64,000 bases of DNA from Paenibacillus whitsoniae (GTDB taxonomy: Bacteria; Bacillota; Bacilli; Paenibacillales; NBRC-103111): positions 24,511-88,510 of the forward strand of contig NZ_RXHU01000049.1 in NCBI RefSeq assembly GCF_003955665.1, given 5' to 3'. Shown here one piece after another: positions 62,200 to 64,000 of this stretch. The position numbers and the translations under genes were made by a program. Below the pieces are notes generated by a model. The model was given only the letters and a program-made list of their open reading frames with translations. It did no database searches and was not told where the DNA came from. The first letter of the stretch is position 1. Each line of letters opens with the position of its first letter.

Positions 62200-63438
62200 T
62201 TAGAGCCTGACCCATTTAGGGCCCTGCCAAGTATGTACATAGTACCACGTTTCGCCGGATGGAGACGACCAACTTCTTGAAGCGGTCACCGTTTGGGGGG
62301 AGAACGTCATTGCGCCCTGAATGTTCCGGGGATCCCAGTTCTGAGGAATGTACGGTTGGTCAAGCGCAACAGACATCTCCGTCAATTCAATGCGGACGAG
62401 CTCCTCTTTAACGCCAAGTTTGGCATCGTGTGCCAGCTCTCCGGTCAACTGAGACGCAATTTCCATTGCCGGGCTAACCCACTTGCCGTTCCCGTTACTG
62501 TCAATAAAAAAGTACCAGTCACTGATTTGCCCAATTGTCTGGATGTGCTGCGGCTGGAACGCCTCCTCAGTGTCTGCGGTATAGCCATATACGAACGGCC
62601 CGTCAAAAACGTGAAACGGAACGGGCATGTCCCATATTTTCGTTGAAGGTTCAACTTTTTCTACCCCCAAACCGTACCGACTGTCTTGTGGAACCCATCG
62701 TTCTCCCAGCGAAGTCTGCACCTTATACCAGATACTCGGAGGAACCATCCCCTCTTGATGGGTGTACTTGGCAAGCGGCTTCAGCAGCCCGGCTTCGATC
62801 CTGGGCTCACCCGTTAATGGCTGCTCGAACGGATATTGATAAACCGGCCGCTCCGAGTTGATGGGGACGCTGCCTTCAACCGGGACACCTTGATATTTTT
62901 CAGCATAAGAAAACGGCCTAACCCATTTATCGCCTAACCACGAAGTATGGATAAGGAACCAGGAATTCGTATTGCGGCAAGGTGTGTACGGGTCGCAATC
63001 AGGAATGGACGCGATCGCTTGAACCTGCTGCGGGCTCAGCGCATAGGCACTTGCTCCTCGCGGAGCATCCCATAGAGCCGTTTCCGCATCCAGCAGCGTA
63101 ATCGTCTGCTCCTTAGATGTCAGTTTGCCCAGCTTATATGAGCCTTCCTTTAAGTTAATCCACGCTGTGCCAAGCCATGTTTCGACAGGCAATTTATCCG
63201 CTGTGACGAGCCCCATCAGATTGTCTCCGTACGAGCGGGAAATCTGAACGGATTGCAGTGGGCTCAAAGCGCCTATGACCTGATCTGCCGTCGTGTCTAG
63301 ACTCCGATACAGCTTAAAGCTGTCAATCAGCGTGATGGAAGGCATCGGGTCCTGCATGTCCGAATCGGCATAAGTACGGCTTGGCGCCGGAGTAAACAAG
63401 AACGCGGCAAGCGAGAGAGCAGCAATACTTCTTTTCAC
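62200..63438 (-). CDS. Secreted protein with four Trp-rich SH3-like (GW-type) modules
   Basis: Exported protein of 412 residues. The signal peptide (about 1-25) ends near PAPSRTYAD. The mature part has a short unit repeated four times, each ending Trp-x-x-His/Val...GxxWV: WFLIHTSWLGDKWVRP, WYKVQTSLGERWVPQ, WYFFIDSNGNGKWVSP, WYYVHTWQGPKWVRL. Such modules resemble bacterial SH3/GW cell-wall-binding domains, but the family is not certain. It has no enzymatic domain. A wall or glycopolymer binding role is inferred. Confidence 0.65.
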   Translation of the reverse strand: MKRSIAALSLAAFLFTPAPSRTYADSDMQDPMPSITLIDSFKLYRSLDTTADQVIGALSPLQSVQISRSYGDNLMGLVTADKLPVETWLGTAWINLKEGSYKLGKLTSKEQTITLLDAETALWDAPRGASAYALSPQQVQAIASIPDCDPYTPCRNTNSWFLIHTSWLGDKWVRPFSYAEKYQGVPVEGSVPINSERPVYQYPFEQPLTGEPRIEAGLLKPLAKYTHQEGMVPPSIWYKVQTSLGERWVPQDSRYGLGVEKVEPSTKIWDMPVPFHVFDGPFVYGYTADTEEAFQPQHIQTIGQISDWYFFIDSNGNGKWVSPAMEIASQLTGELAHDAKLGVKEELVRIELTEMSVALDQPYIPQNWDPRNIQGAMTFSPQTVTASRSWSSPSGETWYYVHTWQGPKWVRL

Positions 63439-63535
63439 AGTAAACGTTCCTTTCTATGGCGTGCTGCCTAAACGTAGATTAGCGTAACCTCACAATGAAC
63501 TCTCTTATTCTACCATAATAGGAAAAGAAAAGAGA

Positions 63536-63562
63536 CTATTCACCAAAACTTCATGGTGCATA
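63536..63562 (-). terminator. Probable terminator after the GlcG/HbpS-family gene
   Basis: CTATTCACCA (63536-63545) pairs with TGGTGCATAG (63553-63562) with one mismatch. On the minus strand it is followed by TCTCTTTTCTTTTCC. Confidence 0.55.
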
Positions 63563-63578
63563 GCCCCTAAGTGCTGCC

Positions 63579-64000
63579 TCAGCGTTTGATATCCGCTTCC
63601 GCCAGCACGTGAAACGCTTCGCCCACATGCTGCTGAAGCGCCTGCAAAGCGGCAACGCCTACGGCAATATCGTCGTGCCCCGCGCCGCCGCTCACACCGA
63701 CGCCGCCGATCACTTCCCCGTTCACGACGATCGGAAAGCCGCCGACGAATATCGCAAACTTCCCCGGCATCATCGCATGGATGCCGAACGCTTCGCCGCC
63801 AACCGCCGCAGGCCCGCCCGGCTGGTTGAACAGATGCGTCGAGCGCCGATGGCCGCTCGCCGTAAACGCCTTGGCCATGGCCAGCTCCGGGCTCGTATTC
63901 CGAGCTCCGTCCATGCGCTCCATGGCCAGCACATAGCCGCCGTCGTCGACGATACAGATCGTCTCGGCGGCGCCAAGCGCTCGAGCGGCCGCTATGCCGC
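63579..64000 (-). CDS. GlcG/HbpS-family heme-binding-like protein, partial at its start
   Basis: The frame is open to the window edge, so the N-terminus is outside. Inside are at least 139 residues: GAAETICIVDDGGYVLAMERMDGA, MAKAFTAS, a GxxP-type loop around NQPGGPAAVGG, and PIVVNGEVIGGVGVSGGAGHDDI near the end, all hallmarks of the GlcG/HbpS (DUF336) family. These bind heme or act in glycolate and cobalamin-related pathways. The precise role here is unknown. Confidence 0.85.
   Translation of the reverse strand, partial: GIAAARALGAAETICIVDDGGYVLAMERMDGARNTSPELAMAKAFTASGHRRSTHLFNQPGGPAAVGGEAFGIHAMMPGKFAIFVGGFPIVVNGEVIGGVGVSGGAGHDDIAVGVAALQALQQHVGEAFHVLAEADIKR

Overview
The window reads as chromosomal DNA from an endospore-forming Firmicute, most likely a Paenibacillaceae member. 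The evidence is the long gene run hrcA-grpE-dnaK-dnaJ / hemW-lepA-yqxA-spoIIP-gpr / rpsT-holA / comEC-comEB-comEA / comER / yqeM-rsfS-yqeK-nadD-yhbY-aroE-yqeH-yqeG, which matches the Bacillus subtilis yqe/com/spo region. Strong AGGAGG-type ribosome binding sites, a perfect CIRCE element and a Firmicute T-box leader upstream of leuS agree with this. No tRNA, rRNA, CRISPR array or insertion sequence was seen.

Region 1 (1-9.3 kb): the start of a secreted alkaline phosphatase gene with PhoP-box-like repeats, a small unknown gene, then the HrcA/CIRCE heat-shock operon read leftwards. Between hrcA and grpE this operon carries an archaeal-type (group II-like, 'group III') chaperonin. That puts a thermosome-like folding ring under the same repressor as the Hsp70 system. 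A short N-acetylglutamate-synthase-like acetyltransferase and hemW lie upstream of it.

Region 2 (9.4-32 kb): translation, sporulation, competence and ribosome-assembly housekeeping (lepA, yqxA, spoIIP, gpr, rpsT, holA, an ECF sigma/anti-sigma pair, comEC/EB/EA, comER, leuS with T-box, yqeM, cvfB, rsfS, yqeK, nadD, yhbY, aroE, yqeH, yqeG). A 168-bp inverted-repeat element sits between nadD and yhbY.

Region 3 (32-42.8 kb): an esterase; a MoxR ATPase / DUF58 / membrane transglutaminase operon; a divergent LysR regulator and SDR dehydrogenase; and a forespore-type spoVAC-spoVAD-spoVAE operon led by a DUF421 membrane protein with a fused DUF1657-like tail. A stand-alone DUF1657 gene diverges from it.

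Region 4 (42.8-54 kb), accessory: three tandem phage-tail-collar-type genes with a DUF6916-like gene and an acetyltransferase; a 1795-residue S-layer-anchored protein with 14 near-identical Ig-like repeats; two small genes; a papain-like peptidase without a signal peptide; an unknown beta-rich protein; and a UbiA-family prenyltransferase.

Region 5 (54-61 kb): a uronate (pectin/glycuronide) catabolic locus in two divergent arms. One arm is AraC regulator, GH4 glycosidase, KdgF-like cupin and rhamnose-mutarotase-like protein. The other is KduI, a DeoR regulator, KduD and a TIM-barrel isomerase. The promoters of both arms carry the same 20-bp-spaced direct repeat, a likely shared operator. The end of the window holds a second inverted-repeat element, a NUDIX hydrolase, a secreted protein with four short Trp-rich (SH3-like) modules, and a truncated GlcG/HbpS-family gene.
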